64,000 nt of DNA from Streptomyces sp. NBC_00094 (GTDB lineage: Bacteria; Actinomycetota; Actinomycetes; Streptomycetales; Streptomycetaceae), in NCBI RefSeq assembly GCF_026343125.1, contig NZ_JAPEMB010000001.1:6577501-6641500 (forward strand), read 5' to 3'. Position numbers and translations under genes: made by a program. The stretch's first letter is position 1. Every line of letters begins with the position of its first letter. Positions 7,953-16,773 of this stretch are shown here, piece after piece. Under the pieces are notes generated by a model. That model did no database searches. It worked only from the letters and a program-made list of their open reading frames with translations, and was not told where the DNA came from.

Positions 7953-9098
7953 TCACCCCGCCGTCAGGTACATCCCCGAGGCACCCGAACCCGCCGTGTT
8001 CTTGCAGCTGTGGTTCCCGGTCGGCCTGGCGTGGACGAGGCCCAGGCACCGGCCCATGGCCTGCTGACCGTACGCGTTCGGGTGCATCGACTCCTGGACG
8101 AGCCCCTGCGTGCTCTGGCTGTCGATCCAGCGCGCCCACTCGCTCGTGGTCGCCGACGCCGGCACGGTCGACGTGACCTGCTTGCTCGCCTTCGCGCAGA
8201 CCTCACGCCCCTGGAGCGCGTCCCGCAGGTCCATGAACTGCACGCCCTTGGCCACGGCGACCCCCTTCAGCCGGTTCGCGAGCTGCGGGACCAGGGAGTC
8301 CCGCGCCCAGTCGGAGTCCGCGTTCCAGAAGGGGCAGCCGCCGGTGTTGGTACGGGACCAGCCGCTCTCGCCGTACCGGTTGTCGGCGGCGCGCGGGATG
8401 GGGGAGGGGTACGACTGGAGCACGATCCGGTAGTCCGACGAGGAGTACCCCGCGCCCGTCATGACCGCCCGGATCTCGTCGACCGACCGGCCGACGTCCG
8501 CCATCACGCCGTCGATCTTCGCGTCGACCTCGGCCTGCTGGTCGTCGTGGCAGTACGAGTACCAGACGATGTAGTCCTTCGCGCAGGTGGCGATGATGTC
8601 GGCGAAGCCCAGGTCGTTGCCGCCGATGGAGAGCGCGATGAGCTCCACGTCGTGCGAGGCGGCCACGGCCGCGAGCTGGTCGGCCTGCGGGGCCTCGCCC
8701 TTGTAGGCCTGGCCGCCCTGGGAGGCCCGGAAGACGTTGTCCGTGGTCGCCCCGGAGCAGGCGAGGTTGATCAGGGAGGAGGCGATCGCGCCGGCGCTCT
8801 TCACCTCGGCGGTGTCCGAGCGGTGACAGCCGCCCGCGGTGGTTCCGTACACCCGGGACGGGTCGTAGGCGCTACCCGTCCAGGCCCGGTCGGTGCCGTT
8901 GCGGCTGCCGGAGTTGGTCAGGCTGTTGCCCTGCCAGCGTCCGGCCTCGCCGGAGATGTAGCTGTCGCCCATGGTGACGACGGCGGTGGGGCCGGTGCCG
9001 GAGGAGGCTGAGGCGGTGGGAGCCCCGAAGGAGGCGAGCCCGGCGGCGGTACACAGAGCCAGGATTCCGCGCAGGGCGCGGTGGGGGGTCGAAGGCAT
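7953..9098 (-). CDS. Secreted SGNH/GDSL-family lipase or esterase
   Basis: A 381-residue exported hydrolase. ATG 9098 is chosen because it opens a classic signal peptide (basic MPSTPHRALRG, then a hydrophobic run ending in ASAS) and CAGGAG lies upstream. The SGNH blocks are visible: nucleophile MGDSYISGEAG (Ser46), the oxyanion block LSIGGNDLGF, and the catalytic His in SMHPNAYG near the C-terminus. Several paired cysteines suggest disulfides in the extracellular enzyme. Related Streptomyces proteins hydrolyse fatty-acyl or phospholipid esters. The exact substrate is unknown. Confidence 0.9.
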   Translation of the reverse strand: MPSTPHRALRGILALCTAAGLASFGAPTASASSGTGPTAVVTMGDSYISGEAGRWQGNSLTNSGSRNGTDRAWTGSAYDPSRVYGTTAGGCHRSDTAEVKSAGAIASSLINLACSGATTDNVFRASQGGQAYKGEAPQADQLAAVAASHDVELIALSIGGNDLGFADIIATCAKDYIVWYSYCHDDQQAEVDAKIDGVMADVGRSVDEIRAVMTGAGYSSSDYRIVLQSYPSPIPRAADNRYGESGWSRTNTGGCPFWNADSDWARDSLVPQLANRLKGVAVAKGVQFMDLRDALQGREVCAKASKQVTSTVPASATTSEWARWIDSQSTQGLVQESMHPNAYGQQAMGRCLGLVHARPTGNHSCKNTAGSGASGMYLTAG

Positions 9099-9247
9099 GG
9101 CTGTGCTCCTGCGGTGTGAGGTACGCAGATGTGGGGGACAGCCGCCGGCCGGTGGCATGGCGGAATCTCGCACGGCGTGGCTTGTTACCGCTAGGTAGCT
9201 GCATATCTCGGTTCCGTCACGTCACCTGTGAGGAGCCAGGGAATGCG

Positions 9248-9297
9248 ACAGGGCTCTGCCCCTGGTGTCCGTGCGGACACCAGGGGCAGAGCCCTGT
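9248..9297 (-). terminator. 24-bp perfect palindrome, transcription terminator behind aceB
   Basis: Positions 9248-9271 and 9274-9297 are exact reverse complements with only two bases between them, giving a very stable hairpin about 40 nt after the aceB stop codon (minus strand). It would also shield the lipase gene from aceB read-through. The remainder of the gap 9099-9336 shows no gene. Confidence 0.85.
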
Positions 9298-9336
9298 GCG
9301 GAACGCTGTTCGGTTCGCTGTTCGGCCGCTGTGCGG

Positions 9337-10959
9337 TCAGCCGACCAGCTGTTCGTAGGCGGGGAGCGTCAGGAAGTCCGCGTAGTCCGCGTCGAGGGAG
9401 ACGTGCAGGAGCAGGTCGTGCGCCTGCTGCCACTTGCCGGCCGCGAAGGCCTCCTCGCCGATCTCCGCGCGGATCGCGGCGAGCTCCTCGGCGGCGACCT
9501 CGCGGGCCAGCTCCGGAGTCGCCGACTTCCCGTTCTCGAAGACGACGCCCGCGTTGATCCACTGCCAGATCTGCGAGCGGGAGATCTCGGCGGTGGCCGC
9601 GTCCTCCATCAGGTTGAAGATGGCGACGGCGCCGAGGCCGCGCAGCCACGCCTCGATGTAGCGGATGCCGACCTGGACGGCGCTGACCAGGCCGTCGTAC
9701 GTGGGCCGCGCGTCGAGCGAGTCGATCGCGATCAGGTCGCCGGGCGCGACGGAGACGTCCTCGCGGAGGCGGTCCTTCTGGTTCGGCTTGTCGCCGAGGA
9801 CGGCGTCGAAGGAGGCCATCGCGATCGGGACCAGGTCCGGGTGCGCGACCCAGGAGCCGTCGAAGCCGTCGCCGGCCTCGCGGTCCTTGTCGGCCTTGAC
9901 CTTCTCGAACGCGACCTTGTTGACCTCGGCGTCCTTGCGGGACGGGATGAACGCCGCCATGCCGCCGATCGCGTGCGCACCGCGCTTGTGGCAGGTGCGG
10001 ACGAGGAGTTCGGTGTACGCGCGCATGAACGGGGCTGTCATCGTGACCGCGTTGCGGTCCGGGAGGACGAACTTGGCGCCGCCGTCACGGAAGTTCTTGA
10101 CGATCGAGAAGAGGTAGTCCCAGCGGCCGGCGTTCAGGCCGGCGGCGTGGTCGCGGAGCTCGTAGAGGATCTCCTCCATCTCGTACGCGGCCGTGATGGT
10201 CTCGATGAGGACCGTGGCGCGGACGGTGCCCTGCGGGATGCCGACGTACTCCTGTGCGAAGACGAAGATGTCGTTCCAGAGGCGGGCCTCCAGGTGCGAC
10301 TCCGTCTTCGGGAGGTAGAAGTACGGGCCCTTGCCGAGGTCGATCAGACGCTGGGCGTTGTGGAAGAAGTAGAGGCCGAAGTCGACGAGCGCGCCGGGGA
10401 CCGGGCGGCCGTCGAAGGTGAGGTGACGCTCCTCCAGGTGCCAGCCGCGCGGGCGCATGACGACCGTCGCGAGCTCGTCGGCGGGCTTGAGGGCGTACGA
10501 CTTGCCGGAGCGCGGGTCCGTGAAGTCGATGTTCCGGGTGTACGCGTCGATCAGGTTGACCTGACCCAGGACCACGTTCTCCCAGGTCGGCGCCGAGGCG
10601 TCCTCGAAGTCGGCGAGCCAGACGCGGGCGCCGGAGTTGAGCGCGTTGATCGTCATCTTGCGGTCGGTCGGGCCGGTGATCTCGACACGGCGGTCGTTCA
10701 GGGCCGCCGGGGCCGGTGCGACCTTCCAGGAGTCGTCGGCGCGGATCGCCGCGGTCTCCGGGAGGAAGTCCAGAGTGGACGTACGGGCGATCTCGGCGCG
10801 ACGCTCCGCCCGGCGGGCGAGGAGCTCGTCCCGGCGCGGGGTGAACCGCCGGTGCAGTTCGGCGACGAAGGCCAGGGCGGCCTCGGTGAGCACCTCCTCC
10901 TGGCGGGGGAGGGGTTCGGCATCGACGACGGCCAGGGGGGACGGCGCTGGTGCGGACAT
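9337..10959 (-). CDS. aceB: Malate synthase A
   Basis: A 540-residue cytosolic enzyme that condenses glyoxylate with acetyl-CoA to malate. Length and sequence match the malate synthase A group. Landmarks include TDRKMTINALNSGARVWLAD, FEDASAPTWEN, the RPRGWHLEE segment, PKTESHLEARLW, and GSWVAHPDLV. The start ATG 10959 follows a GGAAG site. It lies in the allantoin block, where ureidoglycolate breakdown gives glyoxylate, so this copy probably serves purine catabolism more than the acetate glyoxylate shunt; no isocitrate lyase is nearby. The upstream region carries inverted repeats shared with the allR-allB intergenic region, suggesting control by AllR. Confidence 0.93.
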   Translation of the reverse strand: MSAPAPSPLAVVDAEPLPRQEEVLTEAALAFVAELHRRFTPRRDELLARRAERRAEIARTSTLDFLPETAAIRADDSWKVAPAPAALNDRRVEITGPTDRKMTINALNSGARVWLADFEDASAPTWENVVLGQVNLIDAYTRNIDFTDPRSGKSYALKPADELATVVMRPRGWHLEERHLTFDGRPVPGALVDFGLYFFHNAQRLIDLGKGPYFYLPKTESHLEARLWNDIFVFAQEYVGIPQGTVRATVLIETITAAYEMEEILYELRDHAAGLNAGRWDYLFSIVKNFRDGGAKFVLPDRNAVTMTAPFMRAYTELLVRTCHKRGAHAIGGMAAFIPSRKDAEVNKVAFEKVKADKDREAGDGFDGSWVAHPDLVPIAMASFDAVLGDKPNQKDRLREDVSVAPGDLIAIDSLDARPTYDGLVSAVQVGIRYIEAWLRGLGAVAIFNLMEDAATAEISRSQIWQWINAGVVFENGKSATPELAREVAAEELAAIRAEIGEEAFAAGKWQQAHDLLLHVSLDADYADFLTLPAYEQLVG

Positions 10960-11083
10960 GAACTGTCACTTCCTTCAGCGGACTTCACGGGCGGTGCCAG
11001 GCGGCCGCCGGGCGTCGCGGGACGGCACGGAGTGCCGCAGGCGCCGAGATACGGCCGCGAGCGCCCTCTGAACTGACAGGCGC

Positions 11084-11119
11084 TTCTGAACAGTGGATAC
11101 TAGTTTCCTCATGGTGGAA
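11084..11119 (-). promoter_or_regulatory. Candidate AllR operator pair upstream of aceB
   Basis: Two 15-mers whose centres are 21 bp apart: TTCTGAACAGTGGAT (11084-11098, weak) and TTCCTCATGGTGGAA (11105-11119, strong). The strong site matches 12 of 15 positions of the site at 17768-17782 between allR and allB, where the same weak-strong order and 21-bp spacing occur. Spacing of two helical turns fits an IclR-family tetramer. No binding evidence is available here. Confidence 0.6.
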
Positions 11120-11120
11120 G

Positions 11121-11137
11121 TTCAATGGTTTGTTGAT
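11121..11137 (-). promoter_or_regulatory. Second conserved 17-bp motif upstream of aceB
   Basis: TTCAATGGTTTGTTGAT matches 13 of 17 bases of the inverted repeat TTCAACAGTTCGTTGAA found before allantoinase at 17860-17876. It directly abuts the operator pair at 11084-11119. Confidence 0.5.
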
Positions 11138-11211
11138 GTCGAGATTCTCCGGATCGACAGAACATGGCTCGGGGTGCCACGGCCCGTGCCGCACCGCTCA
11201 CTCCCGGTCGC

Positions 11212-11826
11212 TCACTCCAGGTGGGCCAGATCCGCCTCCGTGTCGATGTCATAGGGCTCGGCCACATCCGAACAGTCCACCGGCGTGATCGCATCCCGGT
11301 GCGCCGCCAGATAGTCCCGCGCGCCCCGGTCGCCGACCGCGCCCTCGGCGATCCCCGCCCAGTGGCCGGCGCCGAACAGCACCGGATGGCCCCTCTCCCC
11401 GTCGTACGAGGCCGCCGCCAGCGAGTCCCGCGAGCGGCACGCCGCGCGGACCCGGGCCACCGCCGCCGGTCCGATCCCCGGCTGATCCACCAGGAACACC
11501 AGCGCCGCGTCCACCCCGCGCGGATCCGCGGCCAGTGAGGCGAGCCCGACCCGCAGCGAGGAACCCATCCCCTCGCCCCACTCCGGGTTCTCCACGACCA
11601 CGCACCCGGCCAGCTCGGCCCGCTCCCGTACGACATCGCCCGCCGCGCCGAGCACGACGTGCACCACCCCGCACCCGCCCTCGCGCAGGACGCGCACCGC
11701 GTTCTCGACGAGAGGCCGCCCCCGGTGGGGCAGGAGCGCCTTGGGCCGTCCGCCCAGTCGCCGCCCGCCCCCGGCGGCGAGAAGCAGTCCGGCCACGAGC
11801 GGGGTTCGATCCTCGGTATCAGTCAT
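11212..11826 (-). CDS. MobA-like nucleotidyltransferase (molybdenum cofactor cytidylyl/guanylyl transferase family)
   Basis: A 204-residue Rossmann-like protein with the nucleotide-binding signature GLLLAAGGGRRLGGRPKALL followed by VFLVDQPG, GHPVLFG and a final EPYDIDTEADLA. These are marks of the MocA/MobA-like group that attach CMP or GMP to molybdopterin for xanthine dehydrogenase-type enzymes. That fits a purine-degradation block, since conversion of hypoxanthine and xanthine to urate needs the molybdenum enzyme; none is encoded in this window. ATG 11826 (MTDTED) was chosen over ATG 11844 because homologues begin close to it; neither has a strong ribosome-binding site, so the start is uncertain. 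It is followed by the aceB control region. Confidence 0.82.
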   Translation of the reverse strand: MTDTEDRTPLVAGLLLAAGGGRRLGGRPKALLPHRGRPLVENAVRVLREGGCGVVHVVLGAAGDVVRERAELAGCVVVENPEWGEGMGSSLRVGLASLAADPRGVDAALVFLVDQPGIGPAAVARVRAACRSRDSLAAASYDGERGHPVLFGAGHWAGIAEGAVGDRGARDYLAAHRDAITPVDCSDVAEPYDIDTEADLAHLE

Positions 11827-12020
11827 GAAGCCTGCATACCTCATGACGCGGAATCACACGCTCGCCTGAATTCCCCCCATGGAGGGTGGCGCGGCGGGGT
11901 GGCGAAGGAGTTAACTGGCCCGCGGCTCCCGGCGCCCGACCGCCGCCCGCTGGGTCGGCTCGGAGTGTGTCCGGCATGTTCGGGGTGTTCTGCGCACAGT
12001 GTCGTGCGAGGGGGAGAACC

Positions 12021-12344
12021 ATGTTGCGAAGCGTGGGGCAGAGGCGAGTGAGCGGCGAGGGTGTGGACCCCAGGGTGGCCGAACTGCGGTCCGCCGTGTC
12101 CCGGCTCAGGCGCGAACTGGCAGGCCATCGGGTCGAGTTCGCCGATCGCGGTATCGCCGAGGACGAGCTTGCCGCGCTGGACGCCATGGCGCTCGGCGGT
12201 GTCCCCGAGGTGCGGCGGCTGCGCAGGTCCCTGCTGCTGATCGCCGGCTCGATCGGCTCCGTGAGCGCGTTCGCCGACGGGCTCGCCGCGGTCCGCCGCG
12301 CCGTCGAGCGCTTCGGCCCGCCGCCGCAGGGCCCTGTGGGCTGA
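12021..12344 (+). CDS. DUF5955 family protein
   Basis: A 107-residue charged, helical protein with GGGGAGA before ATG 12021. The sequence DPRVAELRSAVSRLRRELAG, then DRGIAEDELAALDAMA and PEVRRLRRSLLLIAGSIGSV, is a small family found throughout Streptomyces (DUF5955). Heptad-like leucines in the first half suggest a short coiled coil. No function is established. It converges with the response regulator gene, 26 nt between stop codons. Confidence 0.82.
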   Translation: MLRSVGQRRVSGEGVDPRVAELRSAVSRLRRELAGHRVEFADRGIAEDELAALDAMALGGVPEVRRLRRSLLLIAGSIGSVSAFADGLAAVRRAVERFGPPPQGPVG

Positions 12345-12370
12345 GGCCGCCGCCGGGCGCCGGGCAGGCC

Positions 12371-13000
12371 CTACCGGCGGATCAGCCGCCGGGCCGTCGC
12401 CGCTGCCACCGCCGCCGTGCGCGAGTCCACGCCCAGCTTCGCGAAGATGTGCACCAGGTGTGACTTCACCGTCGCCTGGCTCAGGAACAGCGCCTTGCTG
12501 ATCTGCTGGTTCGACAGGCCCTCGCCCACCAGCTGGAGCACCTCCAGCTCCCGCTTCGTCAGCGCCTCCGCCGGTGTCCGCATCCGGTCCATCAGCCGGT
12601 GCGCCACCGCCGGGGCCAGCGCCGACTGGCCGGCCGCCGCCGTCCGTACCGCCGCCGCCAGCTCCTCCGGCGGCGCGTCCTTCAGCAGGTAGCCGGAGGC
12701 GCCCGCCTCCACCGCCGCCAGGATGTCCGCGTCCGTGTCGTACGTCGTCAGGACCAGCACCTTCGGCCCGCCCGGCGCCGCCGTGATCGCCGCCGTCGCC
12801 TCCGAGCCGTGCATCCCGGAGCCGAACTGCAGGTCCATCAGGACCACGTCCACGCCCCCGGCGGCGGCCAGCTCCACGGCCCGCTCGGCCGTGGCGGCCT
12901 CGGCGACCACCGTGAAGCCCGGCTCGGTGTCGAGGACCGCGCGCAGGCCCGCCCGTACCACCGGGTGGTCGTCGGCGAGGAGAAGCCTGATGGTGGTCAT
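12371..13000 (-). CDS. NarL/LuxR-family response regulator
   Basis: A 209-residue regulator. An N-terminal receiver domain shows the acidic pair LLLADDHP, the phosphate-accepting Asp56 in VVLMDLQFG, Thr in VLVLTTYD and Lys in GYLLKDAP. A C-terminal LuxR helix-turn-helix (LTKRELEVLQLVGEGLSNQQ, then ISKALFLSQATVKSHL) spans roughly residues 143-205. ATG 13000 overlaps the end of the sensor kinase gene by 4 nt, so the two are translationally coupled. The likely target is the divergent ABC transporter promoter at 14158-14281. Confidence 0.92.
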   Translation of the reverse strand: MTTIRLLLADDHPVVRAGLRAVLDTEPGFTVVAEAATAERAVELAAAGGVDVVLMDLQFGSGMHGSEATAAITAAPGGPKVLVLTTYDTDADILAAVEAGASGYLLKDAPPEELAAAVRTAAAGQSALAPAVAHRLMDRMRTPAEALTKRELEVLQLVGEGLSNQQISKALFLSQATVKSHLVHIFAKLGVDSRTAAVAAATARRLIRR

Positions 13001-14157
13001 GCGGAGACTCCAGCGGGGAGAGGGAGGGACACGGCCACCGCCGTGCCCTGACCGGGTGCCGACTCGACGGTGAACGTGCCGCCCAGCGACTCGGCCCGGG
13101 AACGCATCGCCGGAAGACCGAAGCCGGCCTCCGAGGACTGCCGTACGGAGCCCGGATCGAAGCCCTTGCCGTCGTCGACGACGTCCAGGGTCACCGAGGC
13201 GTCCATGAACGACAGCGTGATCTCGGCCCGCGAGGCCGAGGCGTGCCGCACGGTGTTCGCGAGCGCCGACTGCGCGATCCGCAGCAGAGCCACCTCGTAC
13301 GGGGTCGGCAGCTCGACCGGCGTCCCGCTCACCGAGAACCGGACCCGCGGCCCGACCCCCGGCTCGCGCAGTCGTTCCAGCGCGGCCGCCAGTGAGCCGT
13401 GTTCCAGGTCCGGCGGCGACAGCGCCCGGACGAACCGTCGCGCCTCCGCCAGGTTGTCCTGCGCCGCCTGCCGCGCCCCGTCGATGTGGCCCGCGGCCGG
13501 CGAGTCCGGCGGCAGCACCCGCTCGGCCGCGCGCAGCAGCAGCTGGATCGAGGACAGGCCCTGGGCGAGCGTGTCGTGGATCTCCCGCGCCAGCCGCTCG
13601 CGCTCGGCGAGCGTCCCCGCGTGCCGCTCGGCCGCCGCCAGCTCCGCCCGGGTCTCGATCAGCTCCTCGATGAGCCGCCGCCGCCGCTCGCTCTCCCGGT
13701 ACAGCGCCTGGTAGCCGAGGACGGTCGCCACCGCGACGGCCCCGCCCAGCAGCGGCCCGATGAAGACCCCGGGGTTCAGCGGGGCGCCGTGCCCCACGTA
13801 CGAGAGGATCGCCGCGCCCGCGGTCAGCGCGACGGCCGGCAGCGACCAGCGCGTCGGCAGCAGGTGCAGCTGGAGGAAGTACAGGGGGAAGGCCACCCAG
13901 AGCGCGTCGGGAGTCAGCCAGAGCAGTCCCAGCCAGGACGCGCCCAGGACGCCGAGCCAGACGGCTGCGGCCCGCTGCGAACTGCCCACGGACGGCAGGA
14001 GCGAGCCGGCCGCGTAGACCGCGCCCACGACCACCGCCATCACCGTCCCGGCGGCCGAGTCGGCCCGTACCGCCGCGAGGACGAGGAGGCCGGCCATCAG
14101 CAGATGCAGGCAGAGGCGCAGTGCGCGCAGGGCGGGGGTGAGGGAGCGAGGATCCAT
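12997..14157 (-). CDS. Sensor histidine kinase (HisKA_3 type)
   Basis: A 386-residue membrane kinase. Residues up to about 150 hold four to six hydrophobic segments with short loops. The dimerisation and phosphorylation helix follows (LAREIHDTLAQGLSSIQLLL), then a HATPase domain with ANTVRHA (N box), VVDDGKGFDP and GFGLPAMRSRAESLGG (G boxes). ATG 14157 has GGAGGGG upstream and gives a normal-sized protein, although the frame is open further. Partner of the regulator it overlaps. Sensor-kinase pairs placed back-to-back with an ABC exporter often control response to an antimicrobial or envelope stress, but the signal is unknown. Confidence 0.9.
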   Translation of the reverse strand: MDPRSLTPALRALRLCLHLLMAGLLVLAAVRADSAAGTVMAVVVGAVYAAGSLLPSVGSSQRAAAVWLGVLGASWLGLLWLTPDALWVAFPLYFLQLHLLPTRWSLPAVALTAGAAILSYVGHGAPLNPGVFIGPLLGGAVAVATVLGYQALYRESERRRRLIEELIETRAELAAAERHAGTLAERERLAREIHDTLAQGLSSIQLLLRAAERVLPPDSPAAGHIDGARQAAQDNLAEARRFVRALSPPDLEHGSLAAALERLREPGVGPRVRFSVSGTPVELPTPYEVALLRIAQSALANTVRHASASRAEITLSFMDASVTLDVVDDGKGFDPGSVRQSSEAGFGLPAMRSRAESLGGTFTVESAPGQGTAVAVSLPLPAGVSA

Positions 14158-14220
14158 GTCCCCTCCAGCGTAGACAGCGGGCGGACGGGGAACGGACAAT
14201 CCGGACTCAACCGAAAGTTT

Positions 14221-14235
14221 GATTGCGGGGCAATC
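14221..14235. promoter_or_regulatory. Inverted repeat in the kinase/ABC-permease divergent promoter
   Basis: GATTGC-GGG-GCAATC is a perfect 6-3-6 inverted repeat midway between the divergent start codons (14157 and 14282). A related CAATCCG also occurs at about 14206. It is a reasonable operator for the LuxR-type regulator encoded alongside, by position and symmetry only. Confidence 0.4.
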
Positions 14236-14281
14236 CGTGGCGCGATGCCCCGACCGCCCCTCTCGCACCACTCTGGTCAGC

Positions 14282-15364
14282 ATGTTCGTGGCATGGAGAG
14301 ACCTGAGATTCGCCAAGGGGCGATTCGCCCTCATGGGCACCGTGATCGTGCTGATCACCCTGCTCGTGGGGTTGCTGTCCGGGCTGACCGCCGGGCTCGC
14401 GCGAGAGAACATCTCCGCGATCACCGGCCTGCCCGCCGACCGGCTCGCCTTCGCGGCTCCGCCGGCCGGGCAGTCGGTCTCCTTCACCAACTCGACGGTG
14501 ACGGAGGACCAGTGGAGCCGGTGGGCGGAGCAGCCCGGTGTGACGGAGGCCGCGCCGCTCGGCATCCGGACCCTCAACGGCGCCGCCGGAGACCGTACGG
14601 CCGCGGTCTCCGCCTTCGGTACGGAGCCGGGGACGGGTCTCGCGCCGGAGAGCGGCAAGCTCGGCCCCGGCAAGGCGGTCCTCTCGGAGTCCGCCGCCGA
14701 GGAGCTGGGCGTGGGAGTCGGCGACGCGCTGCGCCTCGGCCCCCTGGAGGCCACCGTCGTCGCGGTCTCCGGTGACGCCTCGTACAGCCACACGCCGGTC
14801 GTGTGGACCTCCCTCGACGACTGGCAGAAGCTCGGCCACAACGGCACCACCCCGGAGGAGCAGGCCACCGTCATCGCGCTGAGCGGCAGCGGGGCCGACT
14901 GGGCGGCCGGTGACAAGGCCGCCGGGACCGAGGCGCGGACCATCGACGACGCGCTCACCGCCATAGGGTCCTACCAGGCCGAGAACGGCTCTCTCCAGCT
15001 CATGCGCGGCTTCCTCTTCGCGATCTCCGCGCTCGTCATAGGGGCGTTCTTCACCGTCTGGACGATCCAGCGCAGCGGCGACGTCGCCGTCCTGAAGGCG
15101 CTCGGCGCCTCCACCCCGTACCTCCTCAGGGACGCCCTCGGCCAGGCCGTCCTCATGCTCACCGCCGGCACCCTGCTCGGCACCGCCCTCGCGGTCGGCA
15201 TCGGGGCCCTGGTCAGCGGCGGGAACGTGCCCTTCGTCCTGGAACCGCTCACCGTCCTCGGGCCGGCGGCCGTGATCATCGTGCTCGGTGTGCTCGGCGC
15301 CGCCCTGTCCATCCGGCGGATCACCGCCGTCGATCCCCTCACCGCCCTCGGGAGCGCCCGATGA
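14282..15364 (+). CDS. ABC transporter permease, FtsX-like
   Basis: A 360-residue permease of the MacB/FtsX type. A first membrane helix lies at about residues 17-40 (MGTVIVLITLLVGLLSGL), then an extracellular domain of about 200 residues, then three C-terminal helices with an intracellular loop containing the coupling motif VLKALGAST. ATG 14282 opens with FVAWRDLRFAKGRF, a typical start for these permeases. It overlaps the ATPase gene by 4 nt, so it pairs with that protein as an exporter of lipid or peptide compounds. It is divergent from the two-component system. Confidence 0.88.
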   Translation: MFVAWRDLRFAKGRFALMGTVIVLITLLVGLLSGLTAGLARENISAITGLPADRLAFAAPPAGQSVSFTNSTVTEDQWSRWAEQPGVTEAAPLGIRTLNGAAGDRTAAVSAFGTEPGTGLAPESGKLGPGKAVLSESAAEELGVGVGDALRLGPLEATVVAVSGDASYSHTPVVWTSLDDWQKLGHNGTTPEEQATVIALSGSGADWAAGDKAAGTEARTIDDALTAIGSYQAENGSLQLMRGFLFAISALVIGAFFTVWTIQRSGDVAVLKALGASTPYLLRDALGQAVLMLTAGTLLGTALAVGIGALVSGGNVPFVLEPLTVLGPAAVIIVLGVLGAALSIRRITAVDPLTALGSAR

Positions 15365-16041
15365 GCCTCGTCCTCGACGCCGTCACCCTGACCTATCCCG
15401 ACGGAGACGGCCGGCTCACCGCCCTCGACTCCGTCTCCCTGACCGTCCCCGCGGGCACCCTCACGGCGGTGGTCGGCCCGTCCGGCTCCGGCAAGTCGAG
15501 CCTGCTCGCCGTCGCCGCGACGCTGGTGACCCCGGACCGGGGGCGGGTCGTCGTCGCCGGTACGGAGACCGGGCCGCTCACCCCGGCCGCCCGCGCCGAG
15601 CTGCGGCGCGAGCACATCGGGATCGTCTTCCAGCAGCCCAACCTGCTGCCCTCGCTGAGCGCGGCGGAGCAGCTCCAGGTGATGGCGCACCTGTCGGGGC
15701 GGGCGCCGAAGTCGGTACGCGCCCGGGCCATGGAGCTGCTCGACGCGGTGGGCCTCGCGGAGCAGGCGCACCGCCGTCCGCACCAGCTCTCCGGCGGTCA
15801 GCGCCAGCGCGTGAACATCGCGCGGGCCCTGATGAACGAGCCGTCCGTGCTCCTGGTCGACGAGCCGACGAGCGCCCTGGACCACGAGCGGGGCTCGGCG
15901 GTGATGGACCTGCTGGCAGGCCTGACGGCGGAGCGCGGCACGGCGACGGTGCTCGTCACCCACGACAGGACCCACCTGGCCCGCACGGACCGCACGGTGA
16001 CGGTCCAGGACGGGAGGCTCGCGGACTCGATCCCGGCCTGA
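15361..16041 (+). CDS. ABC transporter ATP-binding protein (LolD/MacB type)
   Basis: A 226-residue ATPase. Walker A GPSGSGKSS, Q-loop FQQPNLLPSL, signature LSGGQRQRVNIARAL, Walker B VLLVDEPTSAL and the switch His in VTHDRTH are all present, so it is a complete nucleotide-binding domain. ATGA overlap with the permease stop shows translational coupling. Such ATPases pair with FtsX-like permeases in drug or peptide export. The stop codon lies in a short direct-repeat array. Confidence 0.9.
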   Translation: MSLVLDAVTLTYPDGDGRLTALDSVSLTVPAGTLTAVVGPSGSGKSSLLAVAATLVTPDRGRVVVAGTETGPLTPAARAELRREHIGIVFQQPNLLPSLSAAEQLQVMAHLSGRAPKSVRARAMELLDAVGLAEQAHRRPHQLSGGQRQRVNIARALMNEPSVLLVDEPTSALDHERGSAVMDLLAGLTAERGTATVLVTHDRTHLARTDRTVTVQDGRLADSIPA

Positions 16042-16126
16042 GGGCCACGGGACCGGCCTGAGGCCACGCGATCGGGCGGCGGGCCGCGGGACCGGCCTGA
16101 GGGCCACGGGACCGGGCGGCGGGGCC
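16033..16126. repeat. Tandem repeats around the ATPase stop codon
   Basis: CCGGCCTGAGGGCCACGGGA occurs at 16033-16052 and 16092-16111, with a diverged copy extended by GC-rich sequence at 16053-16091. The first copy contains the TGA of the ATPase gene. It fills the gap between two convergent genes. Confidence 0.85.
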
Positions 16127-16133
16127 GTCGGGG

Positions 16134-16733
16134 TCAGCCGAACCAGACCACCACGCGGACGTTCCCGTCCCCGTGGGTGGTCGCGAGTTCGCGCATCGCG
16201 GCCCAGACAGCGCCCCAGCTGCCGTCCGGTGGGGCGAACATGCGGGCGGTGAGCGTCACGGGGCGGTACACGGCGCCCTTCCAGTGGACCTCGCCGCCCT
16301 CGGGCCACTCCGGTGGCATCAGGTCCTCGCCGAAGATCTCCTCCGCCAGGTCGAGGACCTCGATCGGCGTCCAGGACACGTGGTCCAGGACGAGTGCGCC
16401 GTCCGGGCCCGGCTGCCATACGCCGATGCGGTCGTAGGCGGCGCCGTCGGTGAGCGGCGCGTCCCAGTCGACGGCCGCGACCTCGGCCCAGGTGGCGTAC
16501 GAGTGGCCGTGGTGCAGCTCCTCGCAGGTGCTGGGGACGTGGTCGGAGACATCGGGCGGACATCCCCGCTGGTCGAACAGCGCCTGTCGCACCTGCAGGG
16601 CCCCGCCGAAGCCGAAGAGGCACTCCCATGCGTACCGGTCCCGCCCGAGCGCAGGGTCCGGCAGGTCGAGCGCGATGGCCCAGCGGCCACCGCGCTCGCG
16701 TACCTCGATCACACCGTCTATGTCCGTCCCCAC
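16134..16733 (-). CDS. Hypothetical protein
   Basis: A 199-residue acidic soluble protein without signal or membrane segments, rich in Trp, Asp and Glu. The family is not recognised. It starts at GTG 16733 (MGTDIDGVIEVRER), with no strong ribosome-binding site. The composition and lack of motifs would fit a small intracellular protein. It lies between the ABC exporter (convergent) and allR (same strand, 40 nt upstream), so it may be read from the allR transcript. Confidence 0.65.
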   Translation of the reverse strand: MGTDIDGVIEVRERGGRWAIALDLPDPALGRDRYAWECLFGFGGALQVRQALFDQRGCPPDVSDHVPSTCEELHHGHSYATWAEVAAVDWDAPLTDGAAYDRIGVWQPGPDGALVLDHVSWTPIEVLDLAEEIFGEDLMPPEWPEGGEVHWKGAVYRPVTLTARMFAPPDGSWGAVWAAMRELATTHGDGNVRVVVWFG

Positions 16734-16773
16734 GGCGACGAGCCTAAGGGCCTCTCGTCACAGCAGACGGCAC

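Noticed and set aside
9265..11076. Long plus-strand open frame opposite aceB
   Set aside because: Malate synthase on the minus strand is unmistakable; the opposite frame is Asp/Val/Arg-rich without motifs.
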